64,000 bases of DNA from Pontederia crassipes. Taxonomy: Eukaryota > Streptophyta > Magnoliopsida > Commelinales > Pontederiaceae. The position numbers and the translations under genes were made by a program. The stretch spans positions 1,116,001 through 1,180,000 of the forward strand of contig JAUKPH010000022.1 of NCBI GenBank assembly GCA_030549335.1, given 5' to 3'. Positions 46,897 through 58,398 of the stretch are shown here, piece by piece. How positions within the stretch are numbered: the first letter of the stretch is position 1; every line of letters starts with the position of its first letter. The notes below the pieces were generated by a model. It saw only the letters and a list, made by a program, of their open reading frames with translations, was not told the DNA's origin and did not search any database.

Positions 46897-48770
46897 AAGT
46901 ATCTATAATTTATAGCTTTGAACCTTACTCTAAGACTCTAATCCCCAAGAGCGTTATCTTTGATTGTAACGGTTCAACTTCGGTTTGAAATAGAGTTAAA
47001 GTTCTAAAGATCTATTACCTCTTAGGGCACCCAAAGGTTGTAATAAGTATCTACAACTTATAGCTTTGAACCTTACTCAAAGACTCTAATCCCCAAGAGC
47101 GTTATCTTTGATTGTAACGGTTCAACTTCGGTTTGAAATAGAGTTAAAGTTCTAAAGATCTATCACCTCCTAGGGCACCCAAAGGTTGTAATAAGTATCT
47201 ATAACTTATAGCTTTGAACCTTACTCTAATACTCTAATCACCAAGAGCGTTATCTTTGATTGTAATGGTTCTACTTCGGTTTGAAATAGAGTTAAAGTAC
47301 TAAAGATCTATCACCTCCTAGGACAACCAAAGGTTGTAATAAGTGTCTATAACTTATAGCTTTGAACCTAACTCTAGGACTCTAATCCCCAAGAGCGTTA
47401 TCTTTGATTGTAACGGTTCAACTTCGGTTTGAAATAGAGTTAAAGATCTAAAGATCTATCACCTCTTAGGGCACCCAAAGGTTGTAATAAGTATCTATAA
47501 ATTATAGCTTTGAACCTTACCCTAATACTCTAATCCCCAAGAGCGTTATCTTTGATTGTAACGGTTCAACTTCGGTTTGAAATAGAGTTAAAGTTCTAAA
47601 GATCTATCACCTCTTAGGGCACCCAAAGGTTGTAATAAGTATCTATAACTTATAGCTTTGAACCTTACTCAAAGACTCTAATCCCCAAGAGCGTTATCTT
47701 TGATTGTAACGGTTCAACTTCGGTTTGAAATAGAGTTAAAGTTCTAAAGATCTATCACCTCTTAGGGCACGGAAAGGTTGTAATAAGTATCTATAATTTA
47801 TAGCTTTGAACCTTACTCTAAGACTCTAATCCCCAAGAGCGTTATCTTTGATTGTAACGGTTCAACTTCGGTTTGAGATAGAGTTAAAGTTCTAAAGATC
47901 TATCACATCTTAGGGCACCCAAAGGTTGTAATAAGCATCTATAACTTATAGCTTTGAACCTTACTCTAATACTCTAATCACCAAGAGCGTTATCTTTGAT
48001 TGTAATGGTTCTACTTCGGTTTCAAATAGAGTTAAAGTTCTAAAGATTTATCACCTCCTAGGACAACCAAAGGTTGTAATAAGTGTCTATAACTTATAGC
48101 TTTGAACCTAACTCTAGGACTCTAATCCCCAAGAGCGTTATCTTTGATTGTAACGGTTCAACTTCGGTTTGAAATAGAGTTAAAGTTCTAAAGATCTATC
48201 ACCTCTTAGGGCACCCAAAGGTTGTAATAAGTATCTATAAATTATAGCTTTGAACCTTACTCTAATACTCTAATCCCCAAGAGCGTTATCTTTGATTGTA
48301 ACGGTCCAACTTCGGTTTGAAATAGAGTTAAAGTTCTAAAGATCTATCACCTCTTAGGACACCCAAAGGTTGTAATAAGTATCTATAACTTATAGCTTTG
48401 AACCTTACTCTAGGACTCTAATCCCCAAGAGCGTTATCTTTGATTGTAACGGTTCAACTTCGGTTTGAAATAGAGTTAAAGTTCTAAAGATCTATCACCT
48501 CTTAGGGCACCCAAAGGTTGTAATAAGTATCTATAACTTATAGCTTTGAACCTTACTCTAGGACTCTAATCCCCAAGAGCGTTATCTTTGATTGTAACGG
48601 TTCAACTTCGGTTTGAAATAGAGTTAAAGTTCTAAAGATCTATCACCTCTTAGGGCACCCAAAGGTTGTAATAAGTATCTATAACTTATAGCTTTGAACC
48701 TTACTCTAAGGCTCTAATCCCCAAGAGCGTTATCTTTGATTGTGACGGTTCAACTTCGGTTTGAAATAGA
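46895..48770 (+). repeat. Satellite block right of the plastid insertion
   Basis: The interrupted monomer resumes here, then ATTACCTC, CTACAAC/CTCAAAGAC, AATCACC and AAAGTACTAAAG (47294) monomers follow. From 47305 the 14-monomer block of 44941-46380 is repeated, with the same private markers GGCACGGAAAGG (47767), GTTTGAGATAG (47874), AAGCATC (47934) and ACGGTCCAAC (48302). The match ends in a hybrid monomer at about 48740-48795, so the counterpart of the monomer that received the insertion is missing from this copy. Confidence 0.84.
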
Positions 48771-48800
48771 GTTAAAGTTCTAAAGATCTATTACCTCTTA
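48741..48800 (+). repeat. Hybrid monomer marking a recombination junction
   Basis: The left part has GTGACGG, which in this HOR context is normally followed by CTTCGATTTG and TTAATG. Here it is followed by CTTCGGTTTG, TTAAAG and ATTACCTC, the right end of a monomer type usually found two monomers further on. Compared with 46370-47040, two monomers (including the one that carries the plastid insertion there) are absent. A deletion by in-register recombination between monomers explains it. Confidence 0.7.
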
Positions 48801-50580
48801 GGGCACCCAAAGGTTGTAATAAGTATCTACAACTTATAGCTTTGAACCTTACTCAAAGACTCTAATCCCCAAGAGCGTTATCTTTGATTGTAACGGTTCA
48901 ACTTCGGTTTGAAATAGAGTTAAAGTTCTAAAGATCTATCACATCTTAGGGCACCCAAAGGTTGTAATAAGTATCTATAACTTATAGCTTTGAACCTTAC
49001 TCTAATACTCTAATCACCAAGAGCGTTATCTTTGATTGTAATGGTTCTACTTCGGTTTGAAATAGAGTTAAAGTTCTAAAGATCTATCACCTCCTAGGAC
49101 AACCAAAGGTTGTAATAAGTGTCTATAACTTATAGCTTTGAACCTAACTCTAGGACTCTAATCCCCAAGAGCGTTATCTTTGATTGTAACGGTTCAACTT
49201 CGGTTTGAAATAGAGTTAAAGTTCTAAAGATCTATCACCTCTTAGGGCACCCAAAGGTTGTAATAAGTATCTATAAATTATAGCTTTGAACCTTACTCTA
49301 AGACTCTAATCCCCAAGTGCATTATCTTTGATTGTAACGGTTCAACTTCGGTTTGAAATAGAGTTACAGTTCTAAAGATCTATCACCTCCTAGGACACCC
49401 AAAGGATGTAATAAGTATCTGTAACTTATTGCTTTGAACCTTACTCTAAGACTCTAATCCCCAAGTGCGTTATCTTTGATTGTAACGGTTCAACTTCGGT
49501 TTGAAATAGAGTTAAAGTTCTAAAGATCTATCACCTCTTAGGGCACCCAAAGGTTGTAATAAGTATCTATAAATTATAGCTTTGAACCTTACTCTAATAC
49601 TCTAATCCCCAAGAGCGTTATCTTTGATTGTAACGGTTCAACTTCGGTTTGAAATAAAGTTAAAGTTCTAAAGATCTATCACCTCTTAGGGCACCCAAAG
49701 GTTGTAATAAGTATCTATAACTTATAGCTTTGAACCTTACTCTAATACTCTAATCCCCAAGAGCTTTATCTTTTATTGTAACGGTTCAACTTCGGTTTGA
49801 AATAGAGTTAAAGTTCTAAAGATCTATCACCTCTTAGGGCACCCAAAGGTTGTAATAAGTATCTATAACTTATAGCTTTGAACCTTACTCTAAGACTCTA
49901 ATCCCCAAGAGCGTTATCTTTGATTGTAACGGTTCAACTTCGGTTTGAAATAGAGTTAAAGTTCTAAAGATCTATCAACTCTTAGGGCACCCAAAGGTTG
50001 TAATAAGTATCTATAACTTATAGCTTTGAACCTTACTCAAAGTCTCTAATCCCCAAGAGCGTTATCATTGATTGTAACGGTTCAACTTCGGTTTGAAATA
50101 GAGTTAAAGTTCTAAAGATCTATCACCTCTTAGGGCACCGAAAGGTTGTAATAAGTATCTATAACTTATAGCTTTGAACCTTACTCTAATACTCTAATCA
50201 CCAAGAGCGTTATCTTTGATTGTAATGGTTCTACTTCGGTTTGAAATAGAGTTAAAGTTTTAAAGATCTATCACCTCCTAGGACAACCAAAGGTTGTAAT
50301 AAATGTCTATAACTTATAGCTTTGAACCTAACTCTAGGACTCTAATCCCCAAGAGCGTTATCTTTGATTGTAACGGTTCAACTTCGGTTTGAAATAGAGT
50401 TAAAGTTCTAAAGATCTATCACCTCTTAGGGCACCCAAAGGTTGTAATAAGTATCTATAAATTATAGCTTTGAACCTTACTCTAATACTCTAATCCCCAA
50501 GAGCGTTATGTTTGATTGTAACGGTTCAACTTCGGTTTGAAATAGAGTTAAAGTTCTAAATATCTATCACCTCTTAGGAC

Positions 50581-50596
50581 ACCCAAATAAATATCT
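50581..50596 (+). repeat. Monomer boundary with 8-bp deletion
   Basis: The sequence reads ACCCAAATAAATATC where neighbours have ACCCAAAGGTTGTAATAAATATC, so eight bases at the monomer start are missing. The flanking monomers carry other private changes (TAAATATC near 50558, GAATCTTAC near 50611, TTTGTAATAG near 50677, GGGCTCCC near 50718), so this is one of the more degenerate spots in the array. Confidence 0.88.
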
Positions 50597-51349
50597 ATAA
50601 CTTATAGCTTTGAATCTTACTCTAAGACTCTAATCCCCAAGAGCGTTATCTTTGATTGTAACGGTTCAACTTCGGTTTGTAATAGAGTTAAAGTTCTAAA
50701 GATCTATCACCTCTTAGGGCTCCCAAAGGTTGTAATAAGTATCTATAACTTATAGCTTTGAACCTTACTCTAAGGCTCTAATCCCCAAGAGCGTTATCTT
50801 TGATTGTAACGGTTCAACTTCGATTTGAAATAGGGTTAAAGTTCTAAAGATCTATCACCTCCTAGGACAACCAAAGGTTGTAATAAGTGTCTATAACTTA
50901 TAGCTTTGAACCTAACTCTAAGACTCTAATCCCCAAGATCGTTATCTTTGATTGTAACGGTTCAACTTCGGTTTGAAATAGAGTTAAAGTTCTAAAGATC
51001 TATCACCTCTTAGGGCACCCAAAGGTTGTAATAAGTATCTATAACTTATAGCTTTGAACCTTACTCTAAGGCTCTAATCCCCAAGAGCGTTATCTTTGAT
51101 TGTAACGGTTCAACTTCGATTTGAAATAGAGTTAAAGTTCTAAAGATCTGTCACCTCTTAGGGCACCCAAAGGTTGTAATAAGTATCTATAACTTATAGC
51201 TTTGAACCGTACTCTAAGGCTCTAATCCCCAATAGCGTTATCTTTGATTGTAACGGTTCAACTTCGGTTTGAAATAGAGTTAAAGTTCTAAAGATCTATC
51301 ACATCTTAGGGCACCCAAAGGTTGTAATAAGTATCTATAACTTATAGCT

Positions 51350-51372
51350 TTGAACCTTACTCTAATCCCCAA
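51350..51372 (+). repeat. Monomer with 8-bp slippage deletion
   Basis: The sequence CCTTACTCTAATCCCC replaces CCTTACTCTAATACTCTAATCCCC. One copy of the internal octamer direct repeat has been lost precisely, as replication slippage or short-repeat recombination would do. The same monomer has AAGTGCG instead of AAGAGCG. I saw only this one example. Confidence 0.88.
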
Positions 51373-52054
51373 GTGCGTTATCTTTGATTGTAACGATTCT
51401 ACTTCGGTTTGAAATAGAGTTAAAGTTCTAAAGATCTATCACCTCCTGGGACACCCAAAGGTTGTAATAAGTGTCTATAACTTATAGCTTTGAACCTAAC
51501 TCTAGGACTCTAATCCCCAAGAGCGTTATCTTTGATTGTAACGGTTCAACTTCGGTTTGAAATAGAGTTAAAGTTCTAAAGATCTATCACCTCTTAGGGC
51601 ACCCAAAGGTTGTAATAAGTATCTATAAATTATAGCTTTGAACCTTACTCTAATACTCTAATCCCCAAGAGCGTTATCTTTGATTGTAACGGTTCAACTT
51701 CGGTTTGAAATAGAGTTAAAATTCTAAAGATCTATCACCTCTTAGGACACCCAAAGGTTGTAATAAGTATCTATAAATTATAGCTTTGAACCTTACTCTA
51801 ATACTCTAATCCCCAAGAGCGTTATCTTTGATTGTAACGGTTCAACTTCGGTTTGAAATAGAGTTAAAGTTCTAAAGATCTATCACCTCCTAGGACAACC
51901 AAAGGTTGTAATAAGTGTCTATAACTTATAGCTTTGAACCTAACTCTAAGACTCTAATCCCCAAGAGCGTTATCTTTGATTGTAACGGTTCAACTTCGGT
52001 TTGAAATAGAGTTAAAGTTCTAAAGATCTATCACCTCTTAGGGCACCCAAAGGT

Positions 52055-54720
52055 TGTAATAAGTATCTATAACTTATAGCTTTGAACCTTACTCTAAGGC
52101 TCTAATCCCCAAGAGCGTTATCTTTGATTGTGACGGTTCAACTTCGATTTGAAATAGAGTTAATGTTCTAAAGATCTATCACCTCTTAGGGCACCCAAAG
52201 GTTGTAATAAGTATCTATAACTTATAGCTTTGAACCTTACTCTAATACTCTAATCCCCAAGAGCGTTATCTTTGATTGTAACGGTTCAACTTCGGTTTGA
52301 AATAGAGTTAAAGTTCTAAAGATCTATCACCTCTTAGGGCACCGAAAGGTTGTAATAAGTATCTATAATTTATAGCTTTGAACCTTACTCTAAGACTCTA
52401 ATCCCCAAGAGCGTTATCTTTGATTGTAACGGTTCAACTTCGGTTTGAAATAGAGTTAAAGTTCTCAAGATCTATCACCTCTTAGGGCACCCAAAGGTTG
52501 TAATAAATATCGATAAATTATAACTTTGAACCTTACTCTAATACTCTAATCCCCAAGAGCGTTATCTTTGATTGTAACGGTTCAACTTCAGTTTGAAATA
52601 GAGTTAAAGTTCTAAAGATCTATCACCTGTTAGGGCACCCAAAGGTTGTAATAAGTATCTATAACTTATAGCTTTGAACCTTACTCTAAGACTCTAATCC
52701 CCAAGTGCGTTATCTTTGATTGTAACGGTTCAACTTCGGTTTTGAAATAAAATTAAAGTTCTAAAGATCTATCACCTCTTAGGGCACCCAAAGGTTGTAA
52801 TAAGTATCTATAAATTATAGCTTTGAACATTACTCTAATACTCTAATCCCCAAGAGCGTTATCTTTGATTGTAACGGTTCAACTTCGGTTTGAAATAGAG
52901 TTAAAGTTCTAAAGATCTATCACCTCTTAGGGCACCCAAAGGTTGTAATAAGTATCTATAACTTATAGCTTTGAACCTTACTCAAAGACTCTAATCCCCA
53001 AGAGCGTTATCTTTGATTGTAACGGTTCAACTTCGGTTTGAAATAGAGTTAAAGTTCTAAAGATCTATCACCTCTTAGGGCACCCAAAGTTTGTAATAAG
53101 TATCTATAACTTATAGCTTTGAACCTAACTCTAAGACTCTAATCCCCAAGTGCGTTATCTTTGATTGTAACGGTTCAACTTCAGTTTGAAATAGAGTTAA
53201 AGTTCTAAAGATCTATCACCTCTTATGGCACCCAAAGGTTATAATAAGTATCTATAACTTATAGCTTTGAACCTTACTCTAATACTCTAATCCCCAAGAG
53301 CGTTATCTTTGATTGTAACGGTTCAACTTCAGTTTGAAATAGAGTTAAAGTTCTAAAGATCTATCACCTCCTAGGACACCCAAAGGATGTAATAACTATC
53401 TATAACTTATAGCTTTGAACCTAACTCTAAAACTCTAATACCCAAGACCTTTTATCATTGATTGTAACGGTTCAACTTCGGTTTGAAATAGAGTTAAAGT
53501 TCTAATGATCTATCACCTCTTAGGGAACCCAAAGGTTGTAATAAATATCTATAACTTATAGCTTTGAACCTAACTCTAAGACTCTAATCCCCAAGAGCTT
53601 TATCTTTGATTGTAACGATTCAACTTCGGTTTGAAATAGAGTTAAAGTTCTAAAGATCTATCACCTCTTAGGACACCCAAAGGTTGTAATAAATATCTAT
53701 AACTTATAGCTTTGAACCTTACTCTAAAACTCTAATCCCCAAGAGCGTTATCTTTGATTGTAACGGTTCAACTTCGGTTTGAAATAGAGTTAAAGTTCTA
53801 AAGATCTATCACCTCTTAGGGCACCCAAAGGTTGTAATAAGTATCTATAACTTATAGCTTTGAAACTTACTCTAAGGCTCTAATCCCCAAGAGCGTTATC
53901 TTTGATTGTGACGGTTCAACTTCGATTAGAAATAGAGTTAAAGTTCTAAAGATCTATCACCTCTTGGGGCACCCAAAGGTTGTAATAAGTATCTATAACT
54001 TATAGCTTTGAACCTTACTCTAATACTCTAATCCCCAAGAGAGTTATCTTTGATTGTAAAGGTTCAACTTCAGTTTGAAATAGAGTTAAAGTTCTAAAGA
54101 TCTATAACATCCTAGAACACCCAAAGGTTGTAATAAGTATCTATAACTTATAGCTTTGAACCTAACTCTAAGACTCTAATCCCCAAGAGCTTTATCTTTG
54201 ATTGTAACGGTTCAACTTCGGTTTGAAATAGAGTTAAAGTTCTAAAGATCTATCACCTCTTAGGACTCCCAAAGGTTGTAATAAATATCTATAACTTATA
54301 GCTTTGAACCTCACTCTAATACTCTAATCCCCAAGAGCGTTATCTTTGATTGTAACGATTCAACTTCGGTTTGAAATAGAGTTAAAGTTCTAAATATCTA
54401 TAACATCCTAGGACACCCAAAAGTTGTAATAAGTGTCTTTAACTTATAGCTTTGAACCTAACTCTAAGACTCTAATCCCCAAGAGCGTTATCTTTGATTG
54501 TAACGGTTCAACTTCGGTTTGAAATAGAGTTAAAGTTCTAAAGATCTATCACCTCTTAGGGCACCCAAAGTTTGTAATAAGTATCTATAAATTATAGCTT
54601 TGAACCTTACTCTAAGACTCTAATCCCCAAGTGCGTTATCTTTGATTGTAACGGTTCAACTTCGGTTTGAAATAGAGTTACAGTTCTAAAGATCTATCAC
54701 CTCCTAGGACACCCAAAGGA
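52055..54720 (+). repeat. 18/19-monomer tandem duplication, copy 1
   Basis: This block is repeated directly to its right. Rare shared markers with the second copy: GTGACGG (52130/54796), ATATCGATAAATTATAAC (52508/55172), CGGTTTTGAAATAAAATT (52738/55550), CAGTTTG plus CTTATGGC (about 53182-53226/55994-56038), CCAAGACCTTTTATCATTG (53442/56254), CTAATGATC (53504/56316), GAAACTTAC (53862/56674), GATTAGAAATAG (53924/56736) and GAGAGTTATC (54039/56851). The offset is 2664-2666 bp at the left and 2812 bp further right, because the second copy has one extra monomer. Confidence 0.88.
53440..53470 (+). repeat. Highly diverged monomer type (GACCTTTTATCATTG)
   Basis: Here CCAAGACCTTTTATCATTG replaces the family's CCAAGAGCGTTATCTTTG, with several changes and one extra T in a short span, loss of the first CpG, and a linked CTAATGATC in the same monomer. 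The same type occurs at 56254 (with the extra T) and at about 61288 and 62177 (without it). It is absent from 1-53 kb, so it marks the right-hand part of the array. Confidence 0.85.
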
Positions 54721-57565
54721 TGTAATAAGTATCTATAACTTATAGCTTTGAACCTTACTCTAAGGCTCTAATCCCCAAGAGCGTTATCTTTGATTGTGAC
54801 GGTTCAACTTCGATTTGAAATAGAGTTAATGTTCTAAAGATCTATCACCTCTTAGGGCACCCAAAGGTTGTAATAAGTATCTATAACTTATAGCTTTGAA
54901 CCTTACTCTAATACTCTAATCCCCAAGAGCGTTATCTTTGATTGTAACGGTTCAACTTCGGTTTGAAATAGAGTTAAAGTTCTAAAGATCTATCACCTCT
55001 TAGGGCACCGAAAGGTTGTAATAAGTATCTATAATTTATAGCTTTGAACCTTACTCTAAGACTCTAATCCCCAAGAGCGTTATCTTTGATTGTAACGGTT
55101 CAACTTCGGTTTGAAATAGAGTTAAAGTTCTAAAGATCTATCACCTCTTAGAACCCAAAGGTTGTAATAAATATCGATAAATTATAACTTTGAACCTTAC
55201 TCTAATACTCTAATCCCCAAGAGCGTTATCTTTGATTGTAACGGTTCAACTTCGGTTTGAAATAGAGTTAAAGTTCTATAGATCTATCACCTCTTAGGGC
55301 ACCCAAAGGTTGTAATAAGTATCTATAACTTATAGCTTTGAACCTTACTCAAAGACTCTAATCCCCAAGAGCGTTATCTTTGATTGTAACGGTTCAACTT
55401 CGGTTTGAAATAGAGTTAAAGTTCTAAAGATCTATCACCTCTTAGGGCACCCAAAGGTTGTAATAAGTATCTATAACTTATAGCTTTGAACCTTACTCTA
55501 AGACTCTAATCCCCAAGTGCGTTATCTTTGATTGTAACGGTTCAACTTCGGTTTTGAAATAAAATTAAAGTTCTAAAGATCTATCACCTCTTAGGGCACC
55601 CAAAGGTTGTAATAAGTATCTATAAATTATAGCTTTGAACCTTACTCTAATACTCTAATCCCCAAGAGCGTTATCTTTGATTGTAACGGTTCAACTTCGG
55701 TTTGAAATAGAGTTAAAGTTCTAAAGATCTATCACCTCTTAGGGCACCCAAAGGTTGTAATAAGTATCTATAACTTATAGCTTTGAACCTTACTCAAAGA
55801 CTCTAATCCCCAAGAGCGTTATCTTTGATTATAACGGTTCAACTTCGGTTTGAAATAGAGTTAAAGTTCTAAAGATCTATCACCTCTTAGGGCACCCAAA
55901 GTTTGTAATAAGTATCTATAACTTATAGCTTTGAACCTAACTCTAAGACTCTAATCCCCAAGTGCGTTATCTTTGATTGTAACGGTTCAACTTCAGTTTG
56001 AAATAGAGTTAAAGTTCTAAAGATCTATCACCTCTTATGGCACCCAAAGGTTATAATAAGTATCTATAACTTATATCTTTGAACCTTACTCTAATACTCT
56101 AATCCCCAAGAGCGTTATCTTTGATTGTAACGGTTCAACTTCAGTTTGAAATAGAGTTAAAGTTCTAAAGATCTATCACCTCCTAGGACACCCAAAGGAT
56201 GTAATAACTATCTATAACTTATAGCTTTGAACCTAACTCTAAAACTCTAATACCCAAGACCTTTTATCATTGATTGTAACGGTTCAACTTCGGTTTGAAA
56301 TAGAGTTAAAGTTCTAATGATCTATCACCTCTTAGGGAACCCAAAGGTTGTAATAAATATCTATAACTTATAGCTTTGAACCTAACTCTAAGACTCTAAT
56401 CCCCAAGAGCTTTATCTTTGATTGTAACGATTCAATTTCGGTTTGAAATAGAGTTAAAGTTCTAAAGATCTATCACCTCTTAGGACACCCAAAGGTTGTA
56501 ATAAATATCTATAACTTATAGCTTTGAACCTTACTCTAAAACTCTAATCCCCAAGAGCGTTATCTTTGATTGTAACGGTTCAACTTCGGTTTGAAATAGA
56601 GTTAAAGTTCTAAAGATCTATCACCTCTTAGGGCACCCAAAGGTTGTAATAAGTATCTATAACTTATAGCTTTGAAACTTACTCTAAGGCTCTAATCCCC
56701 AAGAGCGTTATCTTTGATTGTGACGGTTCAACTTCGATTAGAAATAGAGTTAAAGTTCTAAAGATCTATCACCTCTTGGGGCACCCAAAGGTTGTAATAA
56801 GTATCTATAACTTATAGCTTTGAACCTTACTCTAATACTCTAATCCCCAAGAGAGTTATCTTTGATTGTAAAGGTTCAACTTCAGTTTGAAATAGAGTTG
56901 AAGTTCTAAAGATCTATAACATCCTAGGACACCCAAAGGTTGTAATAAGTATCTATAACTTATAGCTTTGAACCTAACTCTAAGACTCTAATCCCCAAGA
57001 GCTTTATCTTTGATTGTAACGGTTCAACTTCGGTTTGAAATAGAGTTAAAGTTCTAAAGATCTATCACCTCTTAGGACTCCCAAAGGTTGTAATAAATAT
57101 CTATAACTTATAGCTTTGAACCTCACTCTAATACTCTAATCCCCAAGAGCGTTATCTTTGATTGTAACGATTCAACTTCGGTTTGAAATAGAGTTAAAGT
57201 TCTAAATATCTATAACATCCTAGGACACCCAAAGGTTGTAATAAGTGTCTTTAACTTATAGCTTTGAACCTAACTCTAAGACTCTAATCCCCAAGAGCGT
57301 TATCTTTGATTGTAACGGTTCAACTTCGGTTTGAAATAGAGTTAAAGTTCTAAAGATCTATCACTTCTTAGGGCACCCAAAGGTTGTAATAAGTATCTAT
57401 AAATTATAGCTTTGAACCTTACTCTAAGACTCTAATCCCCAAGTGCGTTATCTTTGATTGTAACGGTTCAACTTCGGTTTGAAATAGAGTTACAGTTCTA
57501 AAGATCTATCACCTCCTAGGACACCCAAAGGATGTAATAAGTATCTATAACTTATAGCTTTGAAC
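54721..57565 (+). repeat. 18/19-monomer tandem duplication, copy 2
   Basis: The second copy has 19 monomers. It includes an extra CTCAAAGAC monomer at about 55330-55480 and a 2-bp deletion near 55149 (CTTAGAACCC). Copy-specific changes include TTATATCTTTG near 56072, GATTCAATTTCGG near 56430 and GAGTTGAAG near 56897. Similarity ends near 57565, where AAGAC replaces AAGGC. Divergence between these two copies is visibly higher than between the 11.5-kb copies A and B. Confidence 0.87.
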
Positions 57566-58398
57566 CTTACTCTAAGACTCTAATCCCCAAGAGCGTTATC
57601 TTTGATTGTAACGGTTCAACTTCGGTTTGAAATAGAGTTCAATTTCTAAAGATCTATCACCTCTTAGGGCACCCAAAGATTGTAATAAGTATCTATAACT
57701 TATAGCTTTGAACCTTACTCAAAGACTCTAATCCCCAAGAGCGTTATCTTTGATTGTAACGGTTCAACTTCGGTTTGAAATAGAGTTAAAGTTCTAAAGA
57801 TCTATAACATCCTAGGACACCCAAAGGTTGTAATAAGTGTCTTTAAATTATAGCTTTGAACCTAACTCTAAGACTCTAATCCCCAAGAGCGTTATCTTTG
57901 ATTGTAACGGTTCAACTTCGGTTTGAAATAGAGTTAAAGTTCTAAAGATCTATCACTTCTTAGGGCACCCAAAGGTTGTAATAAGTATCTATAAATTATA
58001 GCTTTGAACCTTACTCTAAGACTCTAATCCCCAAGTGCGTTATCTTTGATTGTAACGGTTCAACTTCGGTTTGAAATAGAGTTACAGTTCTAAAGATCTA
58101 TCACCTCCTAGGACACCCAAAGGATGTAATAAGTATCTATAACTTATAGCTTTGAACCTTACTCTAAGACTCTAATCCCCAAGAGCGTTATCTTTGATTG
58201 TAACGGTTCAACTTCGGTTTGAAATAGAGTTCAATTTCTAAAGATCTATCACCTCTTAGGGCACCCAAAGATTGTAATAAGTATCTATAACTTATAGCTT
58301 TGAACCTTACTCAAAGACTCTAATCCCCAAGAGCGTTATCTTTGATTGTAACGGTTCAACTTCGGTTTGAAATAGAGTTAAAGTTCTAAAGATCTATC
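57215..58398 (+). repeat. Tandem 4-monomer (592-bp) repeat, two copies
   Basis: Two adjacent 592-bp units (about 57215-57806 and 57807-58398) share GTGTCTTTAA (57245 and 57837), TCACTTCTTAGGG (57360 and 57952), TTACAGTTC (57490 and 58082), GTTCAATTTCTAAAG (57639 and 58231) and AAGATTGTAA (57676 and 58268). The central base of the dyad differs (CTTTAACTTATAG versus CTTTAAATTATAG). The first copy overlaps the end of the 18/19-mer, so the 4-mer arose later. Confidence 0.85.

Larger units (their letters stand above)
48801..52054 (+). repeat. Mosaic satellite segment
   Basis: These patches copy distant blocks. About 49870-50450 matches 42330-42900 at +7544 (49 monomers plus the 292-bp insertion effect), sharing ATCAACTC, TTATCATTG (50062), AAAGTTTTAAAG (50256) and AATAAATGTC. 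About 50750-51500 matches 38480-39220, including AATAGCG (51231) and CTCCTGGGAC (51444). AAGTGCATTATC (49316) with TTACAGTT (49365) and ATCTGTAACTTATTG (49417) recurs near 63363-63480. Two 8-bp deletions lie near 50586 and 51360. Nothing non-satellite was seen. Confidence 0.82.
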
